Below, in pieces: positions 8,049-15,834 of a stretch of 64,000 nucleotides of DNA (positions within the stretch are counted from its first letter, which is position 1; each line of letters opens with the position of its first letter). Under the pieces are notes generated by a model. That model was given only the letters and a program-made list of their open reading frames with translations. It made no database searches and was not told the origin of the DNA. The translations under genes and the position numbers were made by a program. The stretch is taken from positions 28,735-92,734 of the forward strand of contig CAZHNN010000010.1 in assembly GCA_964533965.1 (NCBI GenBank). The letters run 5' to 3'. Source of the DNA: RGIG3178 sp964533965 (GTDB lineage: Bacteria; Bacillota; Clostridia; Christensenellales; QAND01).

Positions 8049-8407
8049 GCATTTTTATTGTTGGAACATCGAAGCGTCGCCTTATCTTTTTGCACGAATA
8101 CAACGCTTATACCGGAAAATATAGGCTTTTCCGCAGGCTGCATAAGCGACTATTACTTTAAATCAACGATTTCGATATATATACTCAAAAATCATATGCA
8201 TTGGATAATTTTCACAGAACTTGGGCAAGCTGCAATATTTTCATACATATGGGTACCAGTTAAATACCATGGGCCGCTCATTTTTGATGAACTTTTATAT
8301 ATTGGCAAATCACGCCGACCGCGTTTGGCAAAACTTGAACCTATTTCAATACATTCCTTCGCGCCAATGCAAGGTATGCTATAATGATCATGAATATGGA
8401 GGTTAGC
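8049..8407. other. Divergent intergenic region
   Basis: About 360 nt between the divergent aldolase and DUF362 genes. It holds the DUF362 promoter near its right end. An open frame on the plus strand (8058-8384) has no ribosome binding site and no recognisable product, so I treat it as non-coding. Confidence 0.6.
8377..8385 (+). promoter_or_regulatory. Extended -10 promoter of the DUF362 gene
   Basis: TGC TATAAT (8377-8385) is a perfect extended -10 element. The -35 region is poor. The predicted start near 8392 leaves a very short leader with GGAGG placed properly for the ATG at 8408. Confidence 0.6.
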
Positions 8408-9490
8408 ATGCAAAACGATGTTATCTATGCAATCTATGGGGACGACGGGCGCGCCATGACATACAAAGCGCTGTGCGCCGCGGATGCCAAAGCGCTTATC
8501 CCTTCGAAAGAATCTGCCATTGCAATCAAACCGAATCTCGTCGTTGCAAAACCGGCGGAGGAAGGGGCCACCACACACCCGGGCGTGGTGGAGGGCATCA
8601 TCGATTATCTCTTCGAGAACGGCTACCGCAACGTTTCCATCATCGAATCCTCCTGGGTGGGCGATTCGACGATACGCGCGTACTCACAATGCGGTTATAA
8701 GGAACTCAGCCGCCGAACAGGAGTGCCGCTGTACGATCTGAAAGCCGACGATTCCGTATCCATCCAATCGGGAGATCAAAGCCTTCGCGTATGCAAGAGG
8801 GCTGCTGAAGCGGATTTTTTGATCAATGTGCCGGTTTTGAAAGCGCATTGCCAGACGCAGTTTACCTGTGCGCTGAAAAACCTGAAGGGCATTATCCCGG
8901 ACAGCGAAAAGCGCCGGTACCATACCCTTGGCATCCATAAACCCGTGGCGCTTCTGAACGCCGCCATCAAGGCGCAACTGCACGTTATCGACGCGCTGTG
9001 CGGAGACTTGACCTTTGAGGAAGGCGGAAACCCGGTTCCGATGAACATGCTGTTGCTGGGATGCGACCCCGTGATGCTGGACAGCTATGGCGCAATGCTG
9101 ATTGGTCTTGCGCCGGATGAAGTGCAGTACATAACGATGGCCCAAAAGTTAGGCGTGGGACGTCTTTTTACGGGCGGCGAACTCATGGAGATAAACCGCC
9201 CCGAGCAGGGATCAAAGCAGTTCTCTTTGAACCGCAAATCTTCGATGCTGCTCAAAGAGGTCAAGCAGGATCAAGCCTGCTCCGCGTGTTTGGGCGCGCT
9301 TGTACACGCCCTTAACCGCACGAATGGTTCCGCAAGGATGTCCGGCATTTGCATCGGCCAGGGATATAGGAACACGGCAGGCGACGGGATCGGCATCGGT
9401 TCCTGCTGCTCGCAGTTTGACAAGCACGTCAAGGGCTGTCCCCCAAGCGCAAAGGATATACTGGATTTCCTCGAGTCCCATTCAGGATGA
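8408..9490 (+). CDS. DUF362 domain protein
   Basis: 360 aa protein of the DUF362 family. The core includes IAIKPNLV, THPGVVEGIIDYL, INVPVLKAH and the LKNLKGIIP segment typical of the family. DUF362 proteins are often fused to ferredoxin domains. Here there is no 4Fe-4S ferredoxin, but the C-terminal third has a CxxC pair (QACSACLGA) and a CC pair near the end, which could bind metal or a cluster. The start is the ATG at 8408, with GGAGG 5 nt upstream. The next genes on this strand are the tandem PK_C-like pair, about 250 nt on. The biochemical function is unknown; the family call is good. Confidence 0.85.
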   Translation: MQNDVIYAIYGDDGRAMTYKALCAADAKALIPSKESAIAIKPNLVVAKPAEEGATTHPGVVEGIIDYLFENGYRNVSIIESSWVGDSTIRAYSQCGYKELSRRTGVPLYDLKADDSVSIQSGDQSLRVCKRAAEADFLINVPVLKAHCQTQFTCALKNLKGIIPDSEKRRYHTLGIHKPVALLNAAIKAQLHVIDALCGDLTFEEGGNPVPMNMLLLGCDPVMLDSYGAMLIGLAPDEVQYITMAQKLGVGRLFTGGELMEINRPEQGSKQFSLNRKSSMLLKEVKQDQACSACLGALVHALNRTNGSARMSGICIGQGYRNTAGDGIGIGSCCSQFDKHVKGCPPSAKDILDFLESHSG

Positions 9491-9739
9491 ATATCTTTAT
9501 CCCATCGAAGCAGTCACTTTGATTAAAGCGATTATCTGCATATGGCATGATCGTGCCCTGGGGCTGGATTCCCATATCGCAATTTAGTATACTGATCGCA
9601 TCACGTTTTACGCCTGCGCCAGCGAAGAAGCACAGCCTGCTGGCCTGGTCTTTACCCGTTGGTCTTAACGTATGCACAATCGATCATACGCCCTAAATAC
9701 GACCATACTAAAAACAGGATACCGGCTTTGGAGGACATC

Positions 9740-10300
9740 ATGAGAGTATTTGATATACCCGGTAAGACGAACACCGATAACTGCATCGCCATTGCGGTAC
9801 AAAAGGCGGAGGAACTGTCTGTTCCCATCGTCGCAGCGTCGACCAAAGGCGGCACGGCGTTGGCACTTATTCAGGCAATTCGGAACAAAGGCCTTCCTAT
9901 TCCTGTCATCGTCGTTCGCACCGTCTTCAGCTTCCATGAGCAGAACAGGTTCCGCATGGACGAGCAGACGGAACAACAATTGCTCTCTTGTGGCGTTCGC
10001 ATCGTATCCGCCGCACACGCGCTTTCCGGCGCGGAACGCGGGCTCTCCACCAAATTTCAGGGCGCCTATCCCGTGGAGATCATCGCGCATACGCTTCGCA
10101 TGTTTGGGCAGGGCACAAAGGTATGTGTGGAATGTGCTACGATGGCGCTGGATGCGGGCGTTGTGGAATACGGCAAGCCGGTTATTGCCATAGGCGGCAC
10201 CGGCGGAGGCGCTGACACCTGCGTTTTGATCACGCCCGCCAATTGCCATGAGATCCTGCAGACAAAGATCCATGAGATCTATTGCAAACCCCATCTATGA
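9740..10300 (+). CDS. Stand-alone pyruvate-kinase C-terminal-like protein, copy 1
   Basis: 186 aa protein resembling the C-terminal (alpha/beta) domain of pyruvate kinase without the catalytic barrel. It opens with an N-terminal helix block (GKTNTDNCIAIAVQKA), then VPIVAASTKGGTAL, equivalent to the SxTG phosphate loop that binds effectors in true pyruvate kinases. The second half (HALSGAERGLSTKFQG, GGTGGGADTC) is specific to this stand-alone family. The start is the ATG at 9740, with GGAGG 5 nt upstream. It is followed 85 nt later by a same-length paralogue roughly 60-65% identical by eye. Function unknown. It cannot be a pyruvate kinase because all PEP/ADP-site residues are absent. Confidence 0.85.
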   Translation: MRVFDIPGKTNTDNCIAIAVQKAEELSVPIVAASTKGGTALALIQAIRNKGLPIPVIVVRTVFSFHEQNRFRMDEQTEQQLLSCGVRIVSAAHALSGAERGLSTKFQGAYPVEIIAHTLRMFGQGTKVCVECATMALDAGVVEYGKPVIAIGGTGGGADTCVLITPANCHEILQTKIHEIYCKPHL

Positions 10301-10385
10301 ATTGGACATCTCCGATCGACCTGATTGTGCTGATTTGCTGTGATAGGTCAATATTAGACCCCTTTTGGGGTTACAGGAGGATATT

Positions 10386-10946
10386 ATGAAGATTTTTGAA
10401 AACACCGGCAAAGCGAACACCGAAGCCTGCGTTGCAATCGCGATGGAAAAGGCGGCGGAACTGAATCTGCCGATCGTCATTGCTTCCTACACGGGGTATG
10501 CGGCGCTCACTCTCTTGGACGCCATCAAAGAAAAGGGATTGGACATCCCGGTCATCGTCGTACGCGGCGTACTGGGACATCACGAAGCCGGCAAATTCCG
10601 CATGAAGGACGAGACGGAACAGCAGATTTTGGACGCGGGAGCAAAGATCGTATCCGCGGCGCATGCTCTCTCCGGTGCAGAACGCGGGCTTAGCCGCAAG
10701 TTCCAGGGCGTGTATCCCGTGGAGATCATGGCATATACGCTTCGGATGTTCGGACAGGGCACCAAGGTATGCGTCGAATGCGCGACGATGGCGCTCAACG
10801 CCGGGCTTTTAGAGTACGGCCAACCCGTGATCGCAATGGCAGGCAGCGGTGGAGGATCCGACACCTGCATGCTGCTTACGCCTGCCACATCGCAGGAGAT
10901 ATTGAATACGAAAATCCATGAGGTCTATTGCAAACCCCATCTGTGA
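10386..10946 (+). CDS. Stand-alone pyruvate-kinase C-terminal-like protein, copy 2
   Basis: 186 aa paralogue of the preceding gene, equal in length and nearly identical in the blocks SAAHALSGAERGLS, LRMFGQGTKVCVECATMAL and IHE-x-YCKPHL. The phosphate-loop region differs (IASYTGYAAL against AASTKGGTAL), so the two copies may bind different ligands or form a hetero-oligomer. AGGAGG lies 5 nt before the ATG at 10386. The stop lies 10 nt before the start of the CGCAxxGCC-GNAT gene, so these genes are likely one transcript. No substrate or partner is known from the sequence. Confidence 0.85.
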   Translation: MKIFENTGKANTEACVAIAMEKAAELNLPIVIASYTGYAALTLLDAIKEKGLDIPVIVVRGVLGHHEAGKFRMKDETEQQILDAGAKIVSAAHALSGAERGLSRKFQGVYPVEIMAYTLRMFGQGTKVCVECATMALNAGLLEYGQPVIAMAGSGGGSDTCMLLTPATSQEILNTKIHEVYCKPHL

Positions 10947-10956
10947 GGCGATTAAG

Positions 10957-11790
10957 ATGACAAATGAAGAAAAAGCGGCCGCGTTGTTTCAGCGTGGTTT
11001 CAACTGCGCACAAGCCGTATACCTTGCCTGCCGAGATGAAACACTGATGTCGGAGGACGCCGCGATTCTGGCCTCCGGCGCGTTTGGCGGCGGTGTGGGC
11101 GGCCTGGAGCAGACTTGCGGCGCGCTGTGCGGTGCAATGATGGTACTTTCCGAGCGCTTCACGCCCATAAATCCCGAAGACGCAGCACAAAAGCAGCTTG
11201 CGCGTTCCGTTATGCAAGCGTTCGGCTTGTGGTTTGAGCAGAAATTCGGCTCCTGCATGTGCAGCGTCCTAAAACCGATATCCAAACCACAACCCAACGG
11301 CAGGGCGTGTACCGAATATGTTGCCGCCTGTGCGAAGAAGCTCTGTGAATGCAAGGCGCCGTTTAGGTCGGCCGCCATTGTCTATCAATCCCCGCTCTAC
11401 GAACAGGAGCTTGCTATACGGCAGACGGAGCTGCGCGAACCGCTGGGACTGGACCTTTACAAGGAAGATTTGACGCATGAAGCATACTGCTACCACATCG
11501 GCGTCTTCCTCAAGGATGAGCTGGTGGGCACGCTGTATCTGCAACCGGTTTCAGAGGACACAAGGCAGATAAGGCAGGTCGCCGTGAAGAAGGCCTTTCA
11601 AGGCATGGGCGCGGGGCAATGCATGATGGAGTTTGCCGAATGCATTGCACGCGATCACGGAGCTCAAAAGATCCTGATCCATTCCCGCAAAGCGGTCAAG
11701 GATTTTTATGAGAAGCTTGGATATACCACAATCGGAGACGAGTTTACCGAAGTGGGTATTCCGCACGTGCACATGGAAAAGGAGATTTGA
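10957..11790 (+). CDS. CGCAxxGCC-type cysteine protein fused to a GNAT acetyltransferase
   Basis: 277 aa two-domain protein. Residues 1-135 match the C_GCAxxG_C_C family: FNCAQAV (C17), GAFGGGVGGLEQTCGALCGA (C54, C58) and later cysteines C100, C102 and C118. This family is often found with redox or metal genes, but its chemistry is unknown. Residues about 140-277 form a GNAT fold with the acetyl-CoA loop AFQGMGAGQ and a C-terminal FYEKLGY segment. The start is the ATG at 10957, with GAGG 8 nt upstream immediately after the stop of the previous gene. Both domains are usually separate proteins, so the fusion suggests linked function. The frame is continuous with no sign of an assembly error. 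Confidence 0.85.
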   Translation: MTNEEKAAALFQRGFNCAQAVYLACRDETLMSEDAAILASGAFGGGVGGLEQTCGALCGAMMVLSERFTPINPEDAAQKQLARSVMQAFGLWFEQKFGSCMCSVLKPISKPQPNGRACTEYVAACAKKLCECKAPFRSAAIVYQSPLYEQELAIRQTELREPLGLDLYKEDLTHEAYCYHIGVFLKDELVGTLYLQPVSEDTRQIRQVAVKKAFQGMGAGQCMMEFAECIARDHGAQKILIHSRKAVKDFYEKLGYTTIGDEFTEVGIPHVHMEKEI

Positions 11791-11835
11791 ATTTGTCCGG
11801 TTGCGGTCATCGTGCAATTCAAGCACAAGCAAAAG

Positions 11836-11865
11836 CGGCAGCGGGTAAATCCCGTTGCCGTTTTT
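11836..11865 (+). terminator. Terminator of the PK_C-like operon
   Basis: Stem CGGCAGCGGG / CCCGTTGCCG (one G-T pair) with a 5-nt loop followed by five Ts, 46 nt past the stop of the GNAT fusion. It separates that unit from gatCAB. Confidence 0.88.
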
Positions 11866-11912
11866 AACCTTTTTATGATAAACTTGGTCAAACACTCCTC
11901 GGAGGATACAAC

Positions 11913-12188
11913 ATGGATGTACGAGACATTGAAGCGTTGGCAACGCTGGCGCGGCTTCATTTTGAACCGGATCAACTAAAATCGTTTGCAGAAGAGTTTC
12001 AAAAGACGCTCGCGTTTGTCAATCAGCTCGCATCATTGGATACACAGAACGTCCCCACGCAGGAGGGCGGCATTTTGTCCGCATACCAGCGCGAAGACGA
12101 AGAAGGTCAAACGCTGCCTCAGGATAAAGTGTTGCAGAACGCGCCCCAAAGCGACGGCCTTGGCTTCTTGATCCCCAAGGTACTCTAA
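11913..12188 (+). CDS. gatC: GatC, Asp/Glu-tRNA amidotransferase subunit C
   Basis: 91 aa small subunit of the tRNA-dependent amidotransferase GatCAB, which converts Glu-tRNA(Gln) and Asp-tRNA(Asn) to the cognate amides. It wraps around GatA and stabilises the complex. The N-terminal VRDIEALATLARLHF block and the acidic linker are typical. TCGGAGGA lies 7 nt before the ATG. First gene of gatCAB, 13 nt from gatA. Confidence 0.95.
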   Translation: MDVRDIEALATLARLHFEPDQLKSFAEEFQKTLAFVNQLASLDTQNVPTQEGGILSAYQREDEEGQTLPQDKVLQNAPQSDGLGFLIPKVL

Positions 12189-12201
12189 GGAGGGTAGAAC
12201 G

Positions 12202-13662
12202 ATGGATCTTTGGAAACTCTCCCTATCAGAACTGCATCAAAGTCTGCAAAAAGGCGACTTTACGTCAAAGGATGTCGTGACCTCGCTGTATGAACGTATC
12301 TGTGAAGCGGACCCGAAGATAAAGGGCTATCTTCGCCTGACGGAAGAATTCGCCCATAAAGCGGCGGAGGCAGCCGATATACAAAGGACAACGGACAGCC
12401 CAAAGCTGTTCGGTATCCCCTATGCGCTCAAGGACAACATGTGCACCGACGGCATTGCAACGACTTGCGCGTCTCGCATCCTGGAGAACTTCGTTCCGCC
12501 GTATAACGCACACGTCGTCGAGCAATTGAACAACCAGCAGGCGATTCTACTTGGCAAGACGAACATGGACGAGTTCGCCATGGGGTCATCGACCGAAAAT
12601 TCCGCTTTCTTCCCCACGCGCAACCCGCATAACACGGACTATGTACCCGGCGGCAGCAGCGGCGGGAGCGCAGCGGTCGTAGCTTGCGGAATGGCGCCGT
12701 TTGCACTTGGCAGCGACACCGGCGGCAGCATTCGGCAGCCCGCTTCGCTGTGCGGCATCATCGGCTTCAAGCCAAGCTACGGCATGGTATCGCGCTATGG
12801 TCTTGTTGCGTTCGGGTCCTCACTGGATCAGATCGGCGTTTTTTCCAGAACAGTAACGGATTGCGCTATGGTGATGGACGCCATTGCGGGTCACGATCGC
12901 AGGGATTCAACCAGTTCAAGCATGGACAAGCCCGCCTTTGAGGCGCAGCTGACTGACAACGTCAAGGGTCTTCGCATCGGACTTCCGAACGAATACTTCG
13001 CGGAGGGCATCCATCCTTGTGTACGGGCATCGGTGGAAAAGGCAGCCTGCCTTCTGGAAAGCTACGGCGCCATCATTGAGCCCTGTTCGTTGCCTCGGGC
13101 ATCGTATGCACTGCCAACCTATTATCTTCTTGCCTGTGCGGAAGCCTCCAGCAACCTCGCGAGATATGACGGCGTACGCTACGGATACCGCGCACAGGAC
13201 ACAGAGGACTGGGAAGACATGATGGAAAAGACGCGGACAGAGGGATTTGGCGCCGAGGTGAAGCGCCGCATTATGTTGGGGACGTTCGTACTCAGCGCAG
13301 GCTATTACGACGCCTATTATAGAAAAGCGCAGCAGGCGAGGACCCTGATCCGCCGGGATTACGCAGACGCCTTTGCCAAATACGATATGCTTTTAACGCC
13401 CACCTCGCCGACCACCGCCTGGAAGATCGGGGAACATGCCGATCCGCTGTCGCTCTATGCGGCGGACCTGTGCACGGTCTCGATCAATATCGCCGGTTTG
13501 CCGGGGCTTTCGATTCCCTGTGGGAAGGATGAGAACAGCCTGCCGATCGGCATGCAGCTTATAGGCCGCTGGGGAGATGACGCAAAGGTGTTGAGCGTCG
13601 CTTATGCGTATGAACGGGCGAGCGGGCTCACCATCAAGCCGGTACTCGGAGGTGCGCTATGA
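12202..13662 (+). CDS. gatA: GatA, Asp/Glu-tRNA amidotransferase subunit A
   Basis: 486 aa glutaminase subunit of GatCAB and a member of the amidase-signature family. The Ser-cisSer-Lys triad is visible as K77 (YALKDN), S152 (GGSSGGSA) and S176 (SDTGGSIRQPA), matching K79/S154/S178 of the Staphylococcus enzyme with a 2-residue shift. It releases ammonia from glutamine and channels it to GatB. It overlaps gatB by 4 nt (ATGA), a normal coupling in this operon. Confidence 0.97.
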   Translation: MDLWKLSLSELHQSLQKGDFTSKDVVTSLYERICEADPKIKGYLRLTEEFAHKAAEAADIQRTTDSPKLFGIPYALKDNMCTDGIATTCASRILENFVPPYNAHVVEQLNNQQAILLGKTNMDEFAMGSSTENSAFFPTRNPHNTDYVPGGSSGGSAAVVACGMAPFALGSDTGGSIRQPASLCGIIGFKPSYGMVSRYGLVAFGSSLDQIGVFSRTVTDCAMVMDAIAGHDRRDSTSSSMDKPAFEAQLTDNVKGLRIGLPNEYFAEGIHPCVRASVEKAACLLESYGAIIEPCSLPRASYALPTYYLLACAEASSNLARYDGVRYGYRAQDTEDWEDMMEKTRTEGFGAEVKRRIMLGTFVLSAGYYDAYYRKAQQARTLIRRDYADAFAKYDMLLTPTSPTTAWKIGEHADPLSLYAADLCTVSINIAGLPGLSIPCGKDENSLPIGMQLIGRWGDDAKVLSVAYAYERASGLTIKPVLGGAL

Positions 13663-15098
13663 GCTTTGAAACCGTGATTGGCCTGGAAGTGCATGTCGAA
13701 CTTTCCACCAGGACCAAGATCTTCTGCTCCTGCCCCAACACGTTCGGCGGTGAGGAGAACAGCCATTGCTGCCCGGTCTGCCTAGGGCTTCCCGGTTCCC
13801 TTCCCGTGATGAACCGCAGCGTCGTAGAGTATGCGATCAAGGCGGGGCTGGCACTGAACTGCCATATCAACCAGACAAGCCAGATGGACCGAAAAAACTA
13901 CCACTACCCTGATATGACCAAGGGTTATCAGATCTCACAGCGCAACACGCCGATCTGCCAGAAAGGTTCCGTGACGCTGATGGATGAGGACGATACCCCG
14001 TTTACCGTAGGCATCACCGAAATACACATGGAAGAGGACGCGGGCAAGCTCGTGCATCTTTCCAACCGCCCATCTTCCCGCGCGGATTACAACCGGGCGT
14101 CTGTGCCGTTGATCGAAATCGTGACCGAACCGGACATGCGAAGTGCCGCGCAGGCACGCATCTTCCTGCAGACGCTGCGGGAGACGCTGCTCTGCCTTGG
14201 CATCTCCGACTGCCGCATGGAGGAAGGCTCCATGCGCTGCGACGTAAACGTCTCCGTCCGTGAGACAGGCGGCAAGCTCGGAACGCGCACCGAGATCAAG
14301 AACGTCAATTCATTCAGAAGCGTCGTGCGCGCGATCGAATACGAGAGCGGCCGCCAGATACAGAAGATTATGGCGGGCGAGGCCATCACGCAACAGACGA
14401 TGCGCTTTGACGACGCCACGGGAAGAACAACCCCGATGCGCGAGAAGGAGAACAGCCACGATTACCGCTATTTTCCCGAGCCCGACCTTCCGCCGATCGT
14501 GGTGGATGATAACCGCATGCAGGGAATCCGCGAATCGATGCCGGAACTGCCAACAGACAGGCAAAGCCGTTATGTCGCGCTGGGCATTCCAAAGAACGAT
14601 GCGTGGCTGATCGCGATAACGCCGTGGATGACCTGTTTGCTGGACGGCGCTCAACAGCGTGATGCGGATTTAAAAACAGCCGCAAACTATCTGATCGGTC
14701 CGCTGGCGGCGCTATGGAACGAGCCTGCGGCAAACGGCGAAGCGCTGCGCTTTGATGCGAAAGCTTTTGCCCAATTCATTTCGCTTGTTCAGGGCAACAA
14801 GATCAACTCCAGCGGGGCAAAGGCGCTGCTGGAGGAGATGGTAGCGACAGGCGGGAATGTGGACGACATCGTCCGCGAGAAAAACCTGCTGCAGGTGGAG
14901 GACGAGGGTGCACTTCTGCAGGTGGCGCGCGAGGTCATTGCGGAAAACCAGGCTGCCGTGAAGGATTACCTTGGCGGCAAGGAGAAAGCGCTGACAAGCC
15001 TGCAAGGAGCTGCGATGAAAAAGACGAAGGGCAAGGCCAATCCCGTGAAGATGAAGGAGTTGCTGCTCAACGTGCTTGCGGAGGAAGCGAATCAATAA
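13659..15098 (+). CDS. gatB: GatB, Asp/Glu-tRNA amidotransferase subunit B
   Basis: 479 aa kinase/transamidase subunit. It phosphorylates the Glu or Asp on the misacylated tRNA and replaces the phosphate with ammonia delivered from GatA. Family motifs include GLEVHVEL at the start, DRKNYHYPD, EMH-type metal residues (EIHMEEDAGK) and HDYRYFPEPDLPP. The C-terminal YqeY-like tail (residues 330-479) contacts the tRNA. Last gene of the operon, followed by a terminator. Its presence implies that Gln-tRNA and/or Asn-tRNA are made by the indirect route. Confidence 0.97.
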   Translation: MSFETVIGLEVHVELSTRTKIFCSCPNTFGGEENSHCCPVCLGLPGSLPVMNRSVVEYAIKAGLALNCHINQTSQMDRKNYHYPDMTKGYQISQRNTPICQKGSVTLMDEDDTPFTVGITEIHMEEDAGKLVHLSNRPSSRADYNRASVPLIEIVTEPDMRSAAQARIFLQTLRETLLCLGISDCRMEEGSMRCDVNVSVRETGGKLGTRTEIKNVNSFRSVVRAIEYESGRQIQKIMAGEAITQQTMRFDDATGRTTPMREKENSHDYRYFPEPDLPPIVVDDNRMQGIRESMPELPTDRQSRYVALGIPKNDAWLIAITPWMTCLLDGAQQRDADLKTAANYLIGPLAALWNEPAANGEALRFDAKAFAQFISLVQGNKINSSGAKALLEEMVATGGNVDDIVREKNLLQVEDEGALLQVAREVIAENQAAVKDYLGGKEKALTSLQGAAMKKTKGKANPVKMKELLLNVLAEEANQ

Positions 15099-15104
15099 GG
15101 CAAA

Positions 15105-15135
15105 AACAAAGGAAGCGAGACCGCTTCCTTTTGTT
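15105..15135 (+). terminator. Terminator of gatCAB
   Basis: Stem AACAAAGGAAGCG / CGCTTCCTTTTGTT with one bulged base and a 4-nt loop. It starts 6 nt after the gatB stop. Confidence 0.85.
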
Positions 15136-15222
15136 ATATCTTTTTGCGATCATGAATCCAAGCTAACGGACACGGGATCTGCCATAGAGACATCCTCTTG
15201 TTAACCTCAAAATAAATATCCG

Positions 15223-15270
15223 TATGAATGAAACAGTGTAGCATTCATATGGATGCATATGATATATAAT
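15223..15270 (+). promoter_or_regulatory. Cupin-gene promoter with overlapping inverted repeat
   Basis: A TATAAT -10 element (15265-15270) lies 59 nt before the cupin start. The -35 position is poor and is overlapped by an 8-bp inverted repeat, TATGAATG-11 nt-CATTCATA (15223-15249). This layout suggests control by a regulator that binds over the -35 region. No regulator gene is adjacent. Confidence 0.45.
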
Positions 15271-15328
15271 TTTTATCGGTGCGGAAGTAGAATAAACCGA
15301 ATTAAAAATGAAGTAGGAGTGTTAGAAA

Positions 15329-15697
15329 TTGCAGAAAAATGTGATTACTTACCATAGCGGGGACATTGTACTGGATGATCATCCACACGTCAGCAAGAAT
15401 TCCGGAAATATGACCTACGAACAATATCTGCTTCAAGATGATGATACGGGAATGCTCATTAAGATGATTCGATATCCGAAGGGTAGCATCACGCCATTGC
15501 ACGATCATCATTGTGCCCATGGCATGTATGTCATCAAAGGAACCTTGCACACGGATATTGGAGATTTTGAGCAAGGAAGTTTCGTATGGTTCAAGGAAGG
15601 TACGACGATGATACATGGAGGCAAAGACGAGGATGTCGAATGCCTGTTTATCACAAACAAGGCCTTCGATATCCAGTATTTGAATTTGAATAAATAG
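15329..15697 (+). CDS. Small single-domain cupin protein
   Basis: 122 aa cupin. The first metal-binding motif reads PLHDHHCAHGMYVIKG (about residues 57-71) with several histidines, and the second half has GSFVWFKEGTTMIHGG. The start is TTG at 15329, with AGGAG 9 nt upstream; no ATG fits. Similar small cupins act as sensors or as dioxygenase- or isomerase-like enzymes, but no substrate is evident. The gene stands alone between two terminators and is somewhat more AT-rich than its neighbours. Confidence 0.75.
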   Translation: MQKNVITYHSGDIVLDDHPHVSKNSGNMTYEQYLLQDDDTGMLIKMIRYPKGSITPLHDHHCAHGMYVIKGTLHTDIGDFEQGSFVWFKEGTTMIHGGKDEDVECLFITNKAFDIQYLNLNK

Positions 15698-15785
15698 CGT
15701 CCGGCTGCCCGCGCTTATGAAGGCAGTGCAGCCTGACTGTCACCTACCTGCATACATAGGTAAGTGACCTGTCCCATTAATCGCG

Positions 15786-15818
15786 AAAAAAGGGAAGCTA
15801 TGACGCTTCCCTTTTTTT
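15786..15818. terminator. Bidirectional terminator
   Basis: 13-bp stem AAAAAAGGGAAGC / GCTTCCCTTTTTT with a 6-nt loop. It sits between the convergent cupin and cNMP/DUF2225 genes, with T-runs on both strands. Confidence 0.92.
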
Positions 15819-15834
15819 ATTCTTTCTATGCGAT

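Noticed and set aside
8058..8384. 108-codon frame between the aldolase and DUF362 genes
   Set aside because: No ribosome binding site, no recognisable product, and it overlaps the DUF362 promoter.
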